64,000 nucleotides of DNA from Shinisaurus crocodilurus (Eukaryota > Chordata > Lepidosauria > Squamata > Shinisauridae), in contig CM037880.1 in NCBI GenBank assembly GCA_021292165.1, positions 25,942,051-26,006,050 on the forward strand, given 5' to 3'. Below the pieces are notes generated by a model. The model was not told where the DNA came from and did not search any database. It saw nothing but the letters and a program-made list of their open reading frames with translations. Shown here in pieces: positions 31,753 through 42,848 of this stretch; positions within the stretch are counted from its first letter, which is position 1; each line of letters opens with the position of its first letter. A program made the position numbers and the translations under genes.

Positions 31753-32935
31753 GGCAGAGGTGTAGGAATGTTGGCGAATGAATCTGAGTGGCCCTGGACA
31801 TGTGCTGACGCAGTCGTGTGGTTGCTTGAGGGTTCATCCAACTTGGTGCTCTTTTTAACTCTTCCACATTATGACTCGATGCATTTTGGGGGGATTTCTG
31901 TGGAAGATTTGAGATGGGAACTAGGCAAGTAGTGGGACAATCATAGGTTGGTTTCAGCCACATAGAAAGATGTACAGATGCATATGACCACCATCGCAGT
32001 GCTCCAGACTGATTGCCTTGAGAATTGGCCATACGACTGCTGCTCTCTGGGCTCATCGGACTCAGGATCTGGGTTAATGGAGTATCTGTCAAGATAGTGG
32101 GAGAAAAACCCCTTGAGCTGGAAGGGGACCCATGGACCATCTAGTGCAATCACTGTCGCAAGGATGGACATTGTACATCTGGGCGGGGGGACCTTTTTCT
32201 TCTGTCAAGAGCCACAAGGGAGTAATCTGTTGTGGGCTGCATGCCTGCATCAGGTGGGGCCAAAGCCAGTGGTGGGTTGGGCCAAAGCCTTCCTTCTCTC
32301 TTTCTGCCACCTTGTTTTCTTTCTCCCCCCTTCTCTTTCTTACGCCCTTCTCTCTCCCTCTCTGCCCAGCAGGCTGCCGGTAGGTTGCTCTTGCCAGATA
32401 TCTGAACTGCTCACTTCTGGAGGGCTTTTGAAATTAGGCTGATGGCTGCACGTTGCCCGCCCCTTGACTGCACCATTCTGGACAAATGCTTTCCTTCGGC
32501 TGCTTAACTTACTGGGATGGGGCAGTGCACATCCCGTATACTCACCCCCCCCCGCCCCCAACGTTTAATGCACCAATGCATCTTCCCCATACCTGCTGTA
32601 ATTTAAACCCATGGCTTTATTACTCCCCTATCCTTTGAACAGCTGATCTCCTTTTAAAATAAATAAATAAATAAATCTGAACACTGTCCCAAAGTGCACT
32701 CTTGAGTATTAGGGAGATGTAACAAAATGGCTTGGTTCAGATGTTAAGATTAAACCATCATTTAGTGTTACGTACACCAGCCTTGGGCTCAGGCACTCCA
32801 CTCTCTCAGTTCCTCTTCTAGCACGTCTGTGAGAAGGAAAAGTGATCAGAAGTGTTCACTTCCATTTTCAACTAACCATTCTTTTTGTTATGTATGAACC
32901 CAGAACTGTCAAATAGTCTTAACTGTGGTTTAAGG
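31753..32935. other. Stretch with no recognised gene
   Basis: Several incidental open frames. C-rich runs near 32546 and an (AAAT)n run near 32660. No family signature. Confidence 0.4.
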
Positions 32936-33070
32936 CAGGGGTGAAGAATGTGTGGCCCTCCAGATGCTTTGGCCTACAACTCCCATGATGCCTCACCATT
33001 GACTGTGCTAGCTAGGGCTGATGGGAGTTGTAGGTCAAAACAACTGGAGGGCCACAAGTTGCCCACCCTG
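32936..33070. mobile_element. hAT foldback element, 135 bp
   Basis: CAGGGGTGAAGAATGTG to AGTTGCCCACCCTG, with paired CTACAACTCCCATGATG and GGGAGTTGTAGG arms. The flanks GTTTAAGG and ACTTAAGG agree at 6 of 8 positions. Confidence 0.78.
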
Positions 33071-33339
33071 ACTTAAGGAAACATGCCAGGATCAGAAACC
33101 ACAGTTTGAAATTGGCTTCTTTTGCTAAATCATAGTTAGGATTAAATTAACGACAGTTTGTCTGGATTCACACATAACAACAAACTGTGGTAAGTTGAAA
33201 GTGGAAGCAAAAGCTTCTGATCTCCTCCTCATGGCTATGACAGTGTTGCATCTGAATGCAGCCATTCTATTTAAGCATATACTTAAGGGCTCAAGAGAAT
33301 ATGACACAATGAAATTTTGCAATGAAGTATGCAGGGTCT

Positions 33340-33600
33340 TTTTGATGGTTTTGCTTAGAATTTGAAACAGACTACAAAAAGAGGTCCGCCTGGTCGCATC
33401 ATTGCTTGCCTTTTCAGAAGGCAGCGAAGACTTTAATTTTAGTAGGCCTTCTCTGGATACTGCTTTCAAGTTAGATCTGTCATCTCCTATGTTTGACTTT
33501 TGACTGCTGCATTTTGCATTATTTTAGTGATTATTATCTTATTCTCTCCTTGTTTGCCACCATTTGTATTTAAAGACAGGATATAAATAATAAAGGTGTA
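33340..33600 (+). mobile_element. L2-type LINE 3' end (old)
   Basis: A degraded frame reads KEVRLVASLLAFQKAAKT, resembling the L2 C-terminal LP.EVR...F...LKT block, followed by an AT-rich UTR ending AAATAATAAAG. Confidence 0.45.
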
Positions 33601-34078
33601 TTCATCAGAGAGCTGGAATAGGGTAAAATCATCCAGACGTGGTGAGGATAACACAGACCGCTATTGGGGTTGTAGTATGTGACTTTTCATACAAACCTCA
33701 TCACAGTTGACTTCAAAGGGGAGTAGTAGTCCAATACAGGGTGAGCCCACGACATGCTACTGCTGCTGCAGCAAGGTGTTTGTTCTGCTCTGAAATGGGC
33801 ACCTCGAGATCCCTTGTGATGCTGCTGAGGCCACGTGGTCCTTGCTGAGGATGTAGGGCCATAACACTCACACTCAAGTTTATTGGCAGCCCTACTAATA
33901 TCGCTGCTCCAAGTGACTGCTCGGGTGAGTTGCTTGTAAGGATGGAGGAGAAATTTGTTCGGCTTGCATTTTAATATGGACTAACCTAATTTTTGCAATT
34001 TTGAACCAATATGCTAGCCAAAATGCAGTCACCCTTTGGAATTCACACTTCTCCAAATTTTGCAATTTTCCAGTAAAA

Positions 34079-34235
34079 AAGTGCATACAAAAATGCAGAT
34101 GTTAGGGAAAGTGCACACAGAAATATGCATGCTGGTGAAAATGACACAAAAATGCATTATATTAGGAAAACTGCTTGTAAAAATGTGCATATTAGGCAAA
34201 ATTGTGTACAAAACTCCATGTATTATGTAATAGAA
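34079..34235. repeat. Degenerate ~30-bp AT-rich tandem repeat
   Basis: About five loosely conserved units of 29-31 bp share GTGCAYACAAAAATGCA and TTAGGAAAA segments. Similar words continue on both sides (34020-34080, 34235-34260). It may be the interior of an unclassified repeat. Confidence 0.6.
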
Positions 34236-34259
34236 ATACACAGAAAAATGTGTAGAAAT

Positions 34260-35330
34260 TTCCATGCGAACAGGCAATCACAAATTTGGGGACCAGCTGA
34301 ATTTAGGATTGGAAAAATTCTCATATTTCGGTACAAACTGAACTAAAGATTGGAAAAATGAGAAGCCAAAATGAACAAATTTGTCTGTCCCCAGCTGCTT
34401 GTGCCATCATCAGGTCAGCCCTGGCCCAATCAGTGTACTATGTCAAAATCCATTCTTTTTGTTTGTCCAGTGGAGCTTTTCTCTGAAACCCAAAATATGT
34501 TATCCTTGGTGTATCAAAATTAACTTCCATTCCATCCTGCTTGAGTTTCATCTCTGAAATCTGACTCATCACTTGCTTCCCCTCCAGACAGTTAAAAAAA
34601 ATAAAAATCCCTCCGTCATATCCAGTTCACCGCACATGCAAGAATGAACGGAGTGCCGTTCCTGTCCGTGACACAGGAGGACAGTTGTATCAAATGCACA
34701 ACTAAAGCCAGCTGGTCTAATCAGCTTTTCCACTGCCTTACAGACAGGACAAAGCGGAAGCTTCTTATCAGGGTTGGAGCTGAGAAATTGTCCGAAGAGT
34801 GATGTTTGTATGACTCAGTATTTCAGGGTCAGGAACAAATGGATTGATCTGGGATTATCAAGCTGGGAGTCTTTCAGCTCCTTAATACCAAATTAAATCC
34901 AACTAAGGCTGCTACATTGAAATATAGCTTTTGTATACAAGGTGGGAATGCAGCAGGAGACAGGTGCAAACTTCAGCCTGAAGGCTAATTCAGGCATCCA
35001 GAACCTTTGGACTACATGCATCCGAACAGTCTTCAGGGATGGATGCCTCTGGGGGACACACAGATGGAGGTCCCTGACTACTCATTCACGGTGACTAAGC
35101 TGCTCAAGGTCACAACAACACAGTATCGCACTGTGTGGCAACACATCACACTGCCAGCAACATCACTAAAACAGCAACTCTTCACAACCATCTGATAATT
35201 CAAACCGATATTCTGAAGGCCTGGAGCAGAAATGGTGTTCTTGAATTGTAGCCTGCAGGCTGTTTAGGGGCTGATTGTAGGTTAACAAACAGAAGGTGAA
35301 TCCAGATAGCAGGGAGATGTCAGTAGTGGA
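34260..35330. other. Stretch with no recognised gene
   Basis: No recognisable coding, RNA or repeat signature. Confidence 0.4.
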
Positions 35331-35334
35331 GGCT

Positions 35335-35560
35335 TTATGTGATTTAGGAAAAGGCCGGGTGCCTGTTTTGGATGGGGTCACATGGTCCTTGAAGGAGCAG
35401 GTTCATACCTCGGGGGTGCTCCTTGAGCTGCCCTTGCTGCTGGATGCCCAGGGCCCAGCTGTAGCCCAGAGTGCATCCCCTTGGCCGGATGGGGAATTGA
35501 CTACTGCCGCTCATGCCTTGGTTAGGTTGAGCTGCCTGCCTGGTAGCTGCAGAGCAGAAA
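35335..35560 (+). mobile_element. L2-type LINE reverse-transcriptase fragment
   Basis: The plus-strand frame contains GVTWSLKEQVHTSGVLLE, LLLDAQGPAVAQSA and AHALVRLSC, which align by eye with the L2 palm-thumb region (LGV.LD..L....Q...V...A; HALV.S.LDYCN). It is an isolated fragment, not a host gene. Confidence 0.55.
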
Positions 35561-35647
35561 GTAAACCACTCCTGTGCCCATTGGGCTGCACCAACTCAGT
35601 TGCTTGGGAGCTCCTGGGCAAAATTCAGTGGGCTGGTTTTGACATTT

Positions 35648-35893
35648 AAGCCAGTGTGGCGTAGTGGTGAGAGCGTTGGACTGGGACTCGGGAAATTCTA
35701 GTCCCCACTCGGCCATGAAAGTCACTGGGTGACTTTGGGCCAGTCACTGACTCTCAGCCTAGCCTACCTCGCAGGGTTGTTGTGAGGATAAAATGGAGAG
35801 GAGGAAGAGGATTATGTAAGCTGCCTTGGGTTCCTTGCAGGAAAAAAGGCGGGGTATAAATATAATAAATAAAAATAAATAATAATAATAAAA
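35648..35893 (+). mobile_element. MIR-like tRNA-derived CORE-SINE
   Basis: Nearly complete, with a deletion of about 9 bp just before box B (GGGAAATTCTAGTCCCC). The tail is AATAAATAATAATAATAA. Confidence 0.85.
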
Positions 35894-35899
35894 GCCCGA

Positions 35900-36235
35900 G
35901 TTGGCCTACTCCTACCGGCTGCCCGGCTGCCATCCGTGGTCAGAAAAGCAGCCTCGGAGGAGGAGGAGGAAAGGGGGCGTTCCGGTGGGCGGAGAGGAGA
36001 CTGGAGAGGCCAGGAGACAAGCTATCCTGAGCCTCCCCCAGCCGCCTTCTTCCCTCCCCCTCTGAAGCGCCCTCGCTAGATGGGCTAAAAATTCCATCTC
36101 GTGAAATCTGCAGGGCAGGAGGATGGGGGTGGCGAAGATTGCCTCTGCCGCGCCTCCCGCCCTGCTTTGGATGATCGGATACCTCCAAGTAGAGGGGCTT
36201 CCGATCATTGAGAGTGTGACTTATAGGATTGCGCC
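35900..36235. mobile_element. Possible Harbinger-like MITE, right part
   Basis: It ends with ATAGGATTGCGCCC followed by TAA, matching the TIR of the elements at 1953 and 47034. The GC-rich body resembles that of 1953-2421. The left end is not identified; the SINE may have displaced it. Confidence 0.4.
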
Positions 36236-36239
36236 CTAA

Positions 36240-37257
36240 ACTACAAAAAATGTTTTTATGGTAAGGGTTTTTTTTTTTTTTTTGGTGGGGGAAGAGGCAA
36301 GAGGTGTCAGCATGTGTGGAAAGGCAGTAGAGCAGGGCTGGGGAACCTTAGGCCCACAGGGCAAATACGGACCTCCTGGGCTCCCATTCCGCCCCCCCCC
36401 CCGGGTTCCCCAGATGGCCACATGACCACATCCCCTTTGCCCTGGCATTTGGTGGTTTCCTGGCTTGTGTGCAGCCGCAGTGCAGGTTTTTCCCCATTCT
36501 GAAAGGCTGAAATGCCTCTCCTAAGGCTTGGGAACTGGCAGTGAGAGCTTTCAGCTAAAATGTGCTGGCATTTTTGGTATTTTGATCCCACCGCTTTTGC
36601 CTTTGGCCACACCCACTACTGGAATGCACTGCCCGAGAGCTTCTCTGAAAAGGGGAAAGAGCTCCCCCATCCCTGCAACAGAGCAAAGTGGATGGAGATT
36701 AGGAGCTCTAACCCATTGCATTTGGAGCCTTCAGTGGACAATATTTTATTTATTTATTACATTTCTATACCGCCCAATACCCGAACCTCTCTGGGCAGTT
36801 CAAATCAATAGTTCTCCATTTTGTGTACAAGAATAGCAAAGAAGAGCTGCTTTAAAAAGGATGAAAGTATGTTTCCATGGCTATGGCACATGAAGATGCT
36901 AATACATGTACATATACATGTGTGTATGCGTTTTTGCAATTGCTAATATTAAATACGCTAACATTGAATATTGCCCTTTCCCCAGGGAGCTCAACCACCT
37001 GCTTTAGGTATCCCATTCAAGTCCAAGGCCAGGCCCAGACCTGGTTAACTTCGAGAGAGGGGAACTACAGGTGCTTCCAGACAAGGCATTTATTGCACAA
37101 TTGCCCTGCCTCATTCAGGGAATTTTAGGGCTGGGGGTCCAAGCAATGTCTCCCTCCATTGGTAACTAACCCATGTTTTCCCACCAATTCTCCCACTTTT
37201 CCTTACCAGAAAGAAAAACAAAACAAAACACATCACAGAGGAAAAGACAGAATTGGT
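36240..37257. other. Mostly unassigned, with a short LINE tail
   Basis: A minus-strand L2-type tail (TATACCGCCCAATACCCGAA after a TTTA run) lies at about 36747-36805. A T17 run is at 36267. Nothing else is recognised. Confidence 0.45.
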
Positions 37258-37375
37258 CAGCCTTCCCCAACCTGGTGCCCTCCAGATGTGTCAGACTACA
37301 AATCCCCCATGCTGGTGGGGGATGCTGGGAGTTGTAGTCCAACACATCTAGAAGGTACCAGGTTGGGGAAGGCTG
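37258..37375. mobile_element. Non-autonomous hAT foldback element, 118 bp
   Basis: CAGCCTTCCCCAACCTGG pairs with CCAGGTTGGGGAAGGCTG. The flanks GAATTGGT (37250-37257) and GAATAGGT (37376-37383) match at 7 of 8 positions. Confidence 0.88.
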
Positions 37376-37500
37376 GAATAGGTGCCCAGTTCCTTTGGAT
37401 ATGTCGCACCAGGAGTCCTCTATCTGGAAGCAATCTACCTTGGGCACACTTCAGGCCCACAGCTGTGGCCAACTTAAGTCCCACTGATTTCAGTGAGACC

Positions 37501-37646
37501 CAGTGCTTTTTTTCTGGAGAAAAAGGTACCGGAACTCTTGGATTACATTTCCTCGGGAGTAGATGGCGATTAAATTGTAATGCAATTAATAGAAGAAAAG
37601 GTGCTGGAACTCAGTTCCGGTGAGTTCCACCAGAAAAAAAGCCCTG
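37501..37646. mobile_element. Non-autonomous hAT, 146 bp
   Basis: CAGTGCTTTTTTTCTGG at the left and CCAGAAAAAAAGCCCTG at the right; perfect 8-bp duplication GTGAGACC at 37493-37500 and 37647-37654. The arms include GGTACCGGAACTC and GAACTCAGTTCCGG. Confidence 0.92.
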
Positions 37647-37970
37647 GTGAGACCTAAGCATGACTAACTTAGTAGGCTGGTTCCAACCCGCTGAGTTTAC
37701 CTTGGTGATGCCCCAAGCAAGTGTCGCTTGAGGCATTGCTGGCCACTAAGGAGGGAAAGATGAAAGAGCTACACACCATGATGCCTTTTAATTTCAAGTG
37801 CATAGCTAGAGCTATCATCTGGAAGCACCGGAACATCAACAACCTTTTCATACGCCATAGAAGGATTTCTATGGGCCATTGTTAATGAATAAGATGTGTA
37901 GCAGGCCTGAAAAAAACATTGCCTTGCGACACAGAAACTATTGGTCCCTTTTGCAAACTGGCCTCACTCA

Positions 37971-38054
37971 TTCAAAACAAACGGGGATGAACCTTTTCCA
38001 TCTTCATTTTCTTTCAAAACAAACGGGGATGAACCTTTTCCATCTTCATTTTCT
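37971..38054. repeat. Exact 42-bp tandem duplication
   Basis: Two identical 42-bp units (TTCAAAACAAACGGGGATGA at each start). Identity implies a recent event. The surroundings are otherwise unassigned. Confidence 0.95.
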
Positions 38055-38382
38055 TCCACGGAACTCATTTTCTGAAGAAAATCAACTTGTGTCAGCCCTT
38101 TGATTGACGCCCTTGACGACAGCAAGCTTTCTGCCGCAGTTTGGCTGACAGCACTGAGTCAGAAGAACTGAGAGTGCAGCTATGTGGAAAAACCAGTTTC
38201 ATTGTGTTTATGGCATGTGACAAAAACATTGGCCCGCCTTGGGAATCAACTAACACCCTGAAAGTCAAGCAAATGACTTCTTCTGCTCCGTGATGAATTT
38301 ACTTTGAATAACGTGATAATAGGTATTCCTCCCACTGACGAGCTTCTCTACCCACTCCCCCAACAGTGAAAACTGCCTATTA

Positions 38383-38449
38383 GGCTGGCTGGGGCATGCT
38401 GGGAGTTGTAGGCCAAAAACATCTGGGGACCCAAGGTTGGAGAACACTG
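38383..38449. mobile_element. hAT foldback element, right half only
   Basis: It runs from GGCTGGGGCATGCTGGGAG to GGTTGGAGAACACTG, identical in its end to the element at 15734. The left arm is absent. Confidence 0.7.
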
Positions 38450-38794
38450 CATTAGGGTCTGTGACGCAATCACCACTGCGGGGGGGGGGGGGAAGCACAG
38501 GTAAATAAATAAGCAAGATTGGATTCATCATGGCGATGCAAAGTAGTTTACAGCTTAAGGCCCAGTTGAAATATAGACCCCCTGGTGTGGTCTAATTATT
38601 TGTAGTTGCCTAATGTGAGAAATTAGGCCCATCTTTCTGGTACCATCCTGTGGAATCCTTTAAAACTCTTGCCGCTTGCAGCATGGCTGACAGGGATGCT
38701 TGCAGGTCAGCCATCATTTTACTGATCCAAAGAGAGAGCTTGAGTGTGTGTGGTACCGACGATGGGTTAAATCTGCCTTCCATGAGAGGAAGAG

Positions 38795-38990
38795 CTACAC
38801 TTGCAGAAGGTCCCTCAGCCCAATTTTGGGGGGGTCCCCTCCGCACGGCAGGCAGCTCACCCGCCCCCATTCAGCAGGATCTCTTTACTTTCTGTGTAGC
38901 ATATTAAGGGGGCTGGAGGGGGGGCAGGAAAGTCCACTTTCACCAGTGTAGTTGATCCAGCTTAAATCCGGATCCTAGCCTATCCCCCCC
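38795..38990. repeat. Unclassified dispersed repeat, copy 2
   Basis: It matches 16985-17160 in the CCCATTCAGCAGG and TTCTGTGTAGCAT blocks. A C14 run lies at the end. Confidence 0.45.
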
Positions 38991-39221
38991 CCCCCCCGGC
39001 AAGGCAAATAACCAGCTTTTGGAGGGAAGGAATTCAGATTGGGAATATTACATTGGTGCCGGGAGGCTTAATCCCTTAGCATCATGGCTCCAATCCAATT
39101 TCACCCCACTATGCTTTAACCTTTTGGGGAAAAAAATTCAGGTGGTCTGATCATGGATTATTTATTTATTTATAACTATAGAGGTCTATAGTTATTCACA
39201 TAACTATATGTGAATAATAGT

Positions 39222-39637
39222 TATTTGGGTCCAAATTCGGCTTTTTAAAGAGTGGCTTAATCACAGCCTCCATTAAAGAGGCTTGCACCACTCCCTCCTT
39301 CAAGGAGGCATTCACAGCCTCCTGGGCCCAGGTGCGAATCCCTTCCTTAGGTAATCAGCCATGATGGGCAAGGGTCAAGCATACAGGTGGTGGGTTGAAC
39401 CTGCCCAAGTAACTTGTCCACATCCTCAGGCCTCAGTAACTGAAATTCATCCAACAAAATAGGACCCGACTGTGCTCTGGATACCTCTGTTAAAGGAACT
39501 GCATTAACTGTGGAGTCCAATTCATGGCAAATCCGAGCGATTCTATCCTCAAAGTGCTGTGCAAACTCATTACAGTGAGTTACCGAGGGTTCTACAATAT
39601 CTTTCTCTGGCCCTAATTGTAAAAGACCGCGAACCAC
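39222..39637 (-). pseudogene. L2 reverse-transcriptase N-terminal fragment
   Basis: The frame at 39637-39347 reads LDEFQLLRPEDVDKLLGQVQ and then LDPCPSWLI, the L2 box leading into the reverse transcriptase (the D-P-C-P-S-W-L motif replaces the KA.GPD motif of other LINEs). After a break, translation of 39345-39222 continues with WAQEAVNASLKEGVVQASL and PLFKK. It stops before the palm. Confidence 0.7.
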
Positions 39638-40598
39638 TCAGAAAATCTCCTCTGGATGGCACTGAGAGGACGCAATGCTAGTGGAAAAGAACTGCCTCTT
39701 TGCCACCCTCACTGCCACGGAATAGGCCCAATAATGGGCTCTAACCTGCGTTCGATCGAATTCAGCACAAGTTTTTCTCCACCTGCGCTCTAGCCATCTC
39801 TCCCCTTCTGCCTCAATGCCCTCAGCTCTGGTGTATACCAAAGAGCTGGCTGGGCTCTGTCAACCGCCCAGGCCGTCTCTGCGACCTGAGCTTCATCAGG
39901 AGCACCAGCCATATCAGCTGGAAACTCCCCCAGAGCCCTCTGGAAACCATCCGGATCCATTAGACTCTGGGGGTGGATCATTCTAATAGGTCCTCCACCC
40001 TTGCGGAGTGGAAAAGGAGCTGAAAGCCTAAACCTCAGAAGGAAGTGATCTGTCCATGACAAGGGGGGTTAATGTCAGCACCCCCACTTCCAGATCGCCA
40101 TCTTCTTGTCCAGTCGAAAAAACCAGGTCTAGGGAGTCTCCCTTTACATATGTTGTGCCAACAATATGTTAAGACAGCCCCATGATTGTCATGGCAGACA
40201 TGAAGTCCTGAGACGCCCCAGATAAGACAGCGCCGGTGTGGATGTTGAGGTCCCCCAGATTGAACCACCATCCTGGGGGTCCTCAACACCAGGTCTGAGA
40301 CCACCTCTGTCAGCTCAGGCAGGGAGTCTGATGGGCAGCAGAGTGGATGGTACACCAACAGAATCCCTAATCTGTTTTGGGTGCCCAGCACAAGGTGCAA
40401 ACACTCAAGACCCACCTTCGAGTGGACAGGAAGCCTAGGGAGGGAAATTGTACTCCTATAGACCACAGCCACTCCCCCTCCCCGACCCCCAAAGCGATGT
40501 TGGTGGTGCTTCACCGAGTACCCAGGTGGACACAATTGCGAGAGGGTCACCCCTCCCGCTTCATCCACCCAGGTCTCCGTAATACAGGCCATGGATCT
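39222..40598 (-). mobile_element. L2-type LINE, endonuclease to early reverse transcriptase
   Basis: Minus-strand fragments in order cover an APE endonuclease and the start of the reverse transcriptase. The 3' part, including the catalytic DD box, is absent. A 5S-SINE adjoins the 5' side at 40600. It is an internal fragment with several frameshifts. Confidence 0.75.
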
Positions 40599-40730
40599 TA
40601 TCATAGGATCATAGAGTTGGAAGGGGCCTACAAGGCCATCGAGTCCAACCCCCTGCTCAATGCAGGAAACTAGAGGAGGGGTCTCCCATCCAAGTAATAA
40701 CCAGGCCTGACCCTGCTTAGCTTTCCACAC
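39638..40730 (-). pseudogene. L2 endonuclease and linker (frameshifted)
   Basis: The frame at 40598-40260 contains CITETWVDEAGG (the catalytic ETW box) and GGRGGGVAVVYR, both characteristic of L2 endonucleases. The frame at 40062-39790 contains MSWTDHFLLRF (the D-H box closing the endonuclease) and the linker. The frame at 39841-39638 contains RWLERRWRKT and KRQFFSTSI. Three phases are needed, so it cannot be expressed as one protein. Residues encoded above 40598 belong to the neighbouring SINE. Confidence 0.7.
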
Positions 40731-40766
40731 TCAGACAAGCTAAGCCAGCATGAGCCACAGGCCTGT
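40600..40766 (-). mobile_element. 5S rRNA-derived SINE with CR1 tail
   Basis: Minus-strand copy: the CR1 tail (ATCATAGGATCATAGAGTTG on the plus strand) and the 5S promoter block (reverse of GCTAAGCAGGGTCAGGCCTG and TTACTTGGATGGGAGACC) are both intact. Confidence 0.88.
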
Positions 40767-41217
40767 ACTTAGTGTTGGGTCTAGTCTTACCCCGAGGTTC
40801 TGAAAAAAATCAGCAAAGCCCTGCCAAAGTGATCACACAGCGCTGTGGCTGTTTGGAATTGCCCAGTGACCAGTTTATGAATGAGGTTTATCATCATCTT
40901 CCTAGGCTGAACACACAGCTTGCCGTAGAGCATGCATGAGTGTAGTGTGCCATCTAGTGACACTGTGTTAACTTTTTACTCAATCATTTCACCTCAAAGG
41001 GGTGAGTGAATTTTGAGAAGCTGAGTTTGCACCAGGAAGACAGGCAATCAATCACAGGGAGGGAGGGTTCAGCAGGCTGGATGTGAGCTGCGTGGCTACA
41101 ACAAGCCTTGCATCAGGGTATTTCCAGAATCAAGGGCAGGGTTCCTCTCTGCTCCAGCTCTTACACTGCTGCTGGGAAGGGAAAACAAGAACAACAAGGC
41201 CTGATAAAGACCTTTCC
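40767..41217. other. Stretch with no recognised gene
   Basis: It contains a CTCF-like word (see 40948). Otherwise unassigned. Confidence 0.4.
40948..40962 (-). promoter_or_regulatory. CTCF-like motif
   Basis: The minus strand reads TCACTAGATGGCAC, one base off the CCASYAGRKGGCRS consensus. Prediction by eye only; occupancy is unknown. Confidence 0.3.
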
Positions 41218-41290
41218 TTGGGTCAGAGGCAAGGGTAGGTATGGCTGGGCACCCGCTGGGGGCCCACACCCCATCTGGGGCCCCGCAGAC

Positions 41291-42539
41291 CAGAGGCGTA
41301 GCGTGGGGGGTGCAGGGGGGGCCGGCCGCACCGGGCGCAACATCTGGGGGGGGGCGCGCTCGCAGCTCTCTGCCCCTGCCTGGCTCACTCACTCTCTCTG
41401 CAGCCTTCATGGGATCTGTAGCCCCGCCGCCGCCTCCCGGGATTAACCTCCTCGCCGGAGCTGCAGCAGCAGGAGGGGGAGAAGACGACGAGGAGGAGGA
41501 AGGAATCCTTCCTCCTCCTCCTCGTCTTCTCCCCCTCCTGCTGCTGGAAGGAAGGAAGGCGGGAGGAGGACGCCGCCGCCAGCCGCGTAAGTGGCAACTT
41601 TGCTGCCGCCCCGCCCGGACTGCTTTGCATGGGGCTGGCCCGGCCCGGCCCAGCCCGGGCCGGCCCCCCGCCTGGATCGGGTCCCCCAGCAAACTTTGTG
41701 TCGCTCGCCGCGCAGGTGCCTCGGGCCGGACGCGGGCAGGAAGGGAAGGCGCCCCGCCAGGCGGCGAAGGAGGCGACGCTGCCCGGGCTGGGCGCGTTTC
41801 AGCGGCGCGGCGCGGGCACGGCGCGGCGCAGCGGAGAGTCCGGCGGGTGGACGGGCTGCTGCCTGCCTCGCCTCGCCCTGGCAGGCAGGAGTCCCTCGAC
41901 GCCCGGCTCGGCTCAGCAGAGGGCAGATTGATCGGCCCATCTGCATAATCGATAGGGCAGCGAAGAGGGTGGCTGGGAAATGGCTGCCCGCCCGCCCGCT
42001 CCCCTCCGCCGGCCTTCTCGCCACGCTGCGCGGGGAGCGAGCCTCTGCCCCGGAGGAGGCGCCCCGGCACGCTGCCTGCCAACATGTCACTGGCGCCCGG
42101 AGCCCCCCCCCGGCACCCTCCTTCTGCCTAGGTAGGGGGCACCCGGAGAGTTGCAAACAGGAGCCCCCCCCCCCTCGGCCCGCTTGCCTGGTTGGCTTAG
42201 TGCTGAGTCCCTGTGCTTATCTAAATATTTGCAAAAGCGCCTTTTTTTTTTTAATTGCTCGGAGCAAACCGAGTCGTGTCCTTTGGGGGGGGGGGGAGAA
42301 AATGTCCGGGGGTTGCAGCGATTGGTGCCAAGTGCGTCTTTCGCCCAGACCTTCGCCGTTGGGTCCTGCGAAGCGCCGGACCGAAGCGCCCGTGGAAGCC
42401 GCCTTCCAGCTCGCCTTGGCCACCGGGTCTTGCCTTTGGGCCCATCTAGTAGAAGAGACTCGAGTACTAAAATCCACGGGTTAGGGGGCGCAAATTACTT
42501 GCCTTGCCCCGGGTGCTGACAACCCACGCTACGCCACTG
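41291..42539. mobile_element. GC-rich 1.25-kb hAT carrying CpG-island-like cargo
   Basis: The ends CAGAGGCGTAGCGTGGGG and CCCACGCTACGCCACTG are inverted repeats, and the 8-bp duplication CCGCAGAC at 41283-41290 and 42540-42547 is perfect. The interior (41400-42130) is very GC-rich and rich in CpG, with a GAGGAGGA/TCCTCCTC inverted repeat at 41480-41525. Long open frames exist in most phases on both strands, as expected from GC-rich sequence with few stops. None has a recognisable domain, so I do not call a gene. Confidence 0.88.
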
Positions 42540-42621
42540 CCGCAGACAAGAGCCCCCTGGACTTGCTCCTCCTCTTCACCATTGCAACATGCTTGTTCAC
42601 CTGCTTCTCGCTCTGGCTTAT

Positions 42622-42848
42622 TTATTTGAAACATTTTTATGCCGCTCTTCAGCCAAAAAGGCTCCCAGAGCGGCTTACATATAATCAATTAACAAGACAG
42701 TCCCTGCCCGCAGGCTTACAATCTAAAAAGACACGACACACAAGGAAAAAGGAATGGGGAGGGAAGAAGGGGGGGAACATAATTAATACTTCTGGCAGGG
42801 CTGGTGGAATGGCCCTGCGCTCCCTCTCACCTCCCTCTGTACAGCCCA
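42622..42848 (-). mobile_element. L2-type LINE 3' tail
   Basis: It starts with (TTTA)n and ATGCCGCTCTTCAGCC and includes CCTGCCCGCAGGCTTACAAT, the L2-like 3' UTR. GGCTTA repeats at both junctions, a plausible target duplication. It interrupts the outer hAT. Confidence 0.6.

Noticed and set aside
35296..35649. 117-codon frame as a host gene
   Set aside because: Its middle aligns by eye with the L2 reverse-transcriptase palm-thumb region, so it is a LINE remnant.
41096..42519. Long overlapping open frames of 235-329 codons on both strands
   Set aside because: They lie across a GC-rich hAT with few stop codons, in several phases at once, with low-complexity Arg/Pro/Gly content and no domain.
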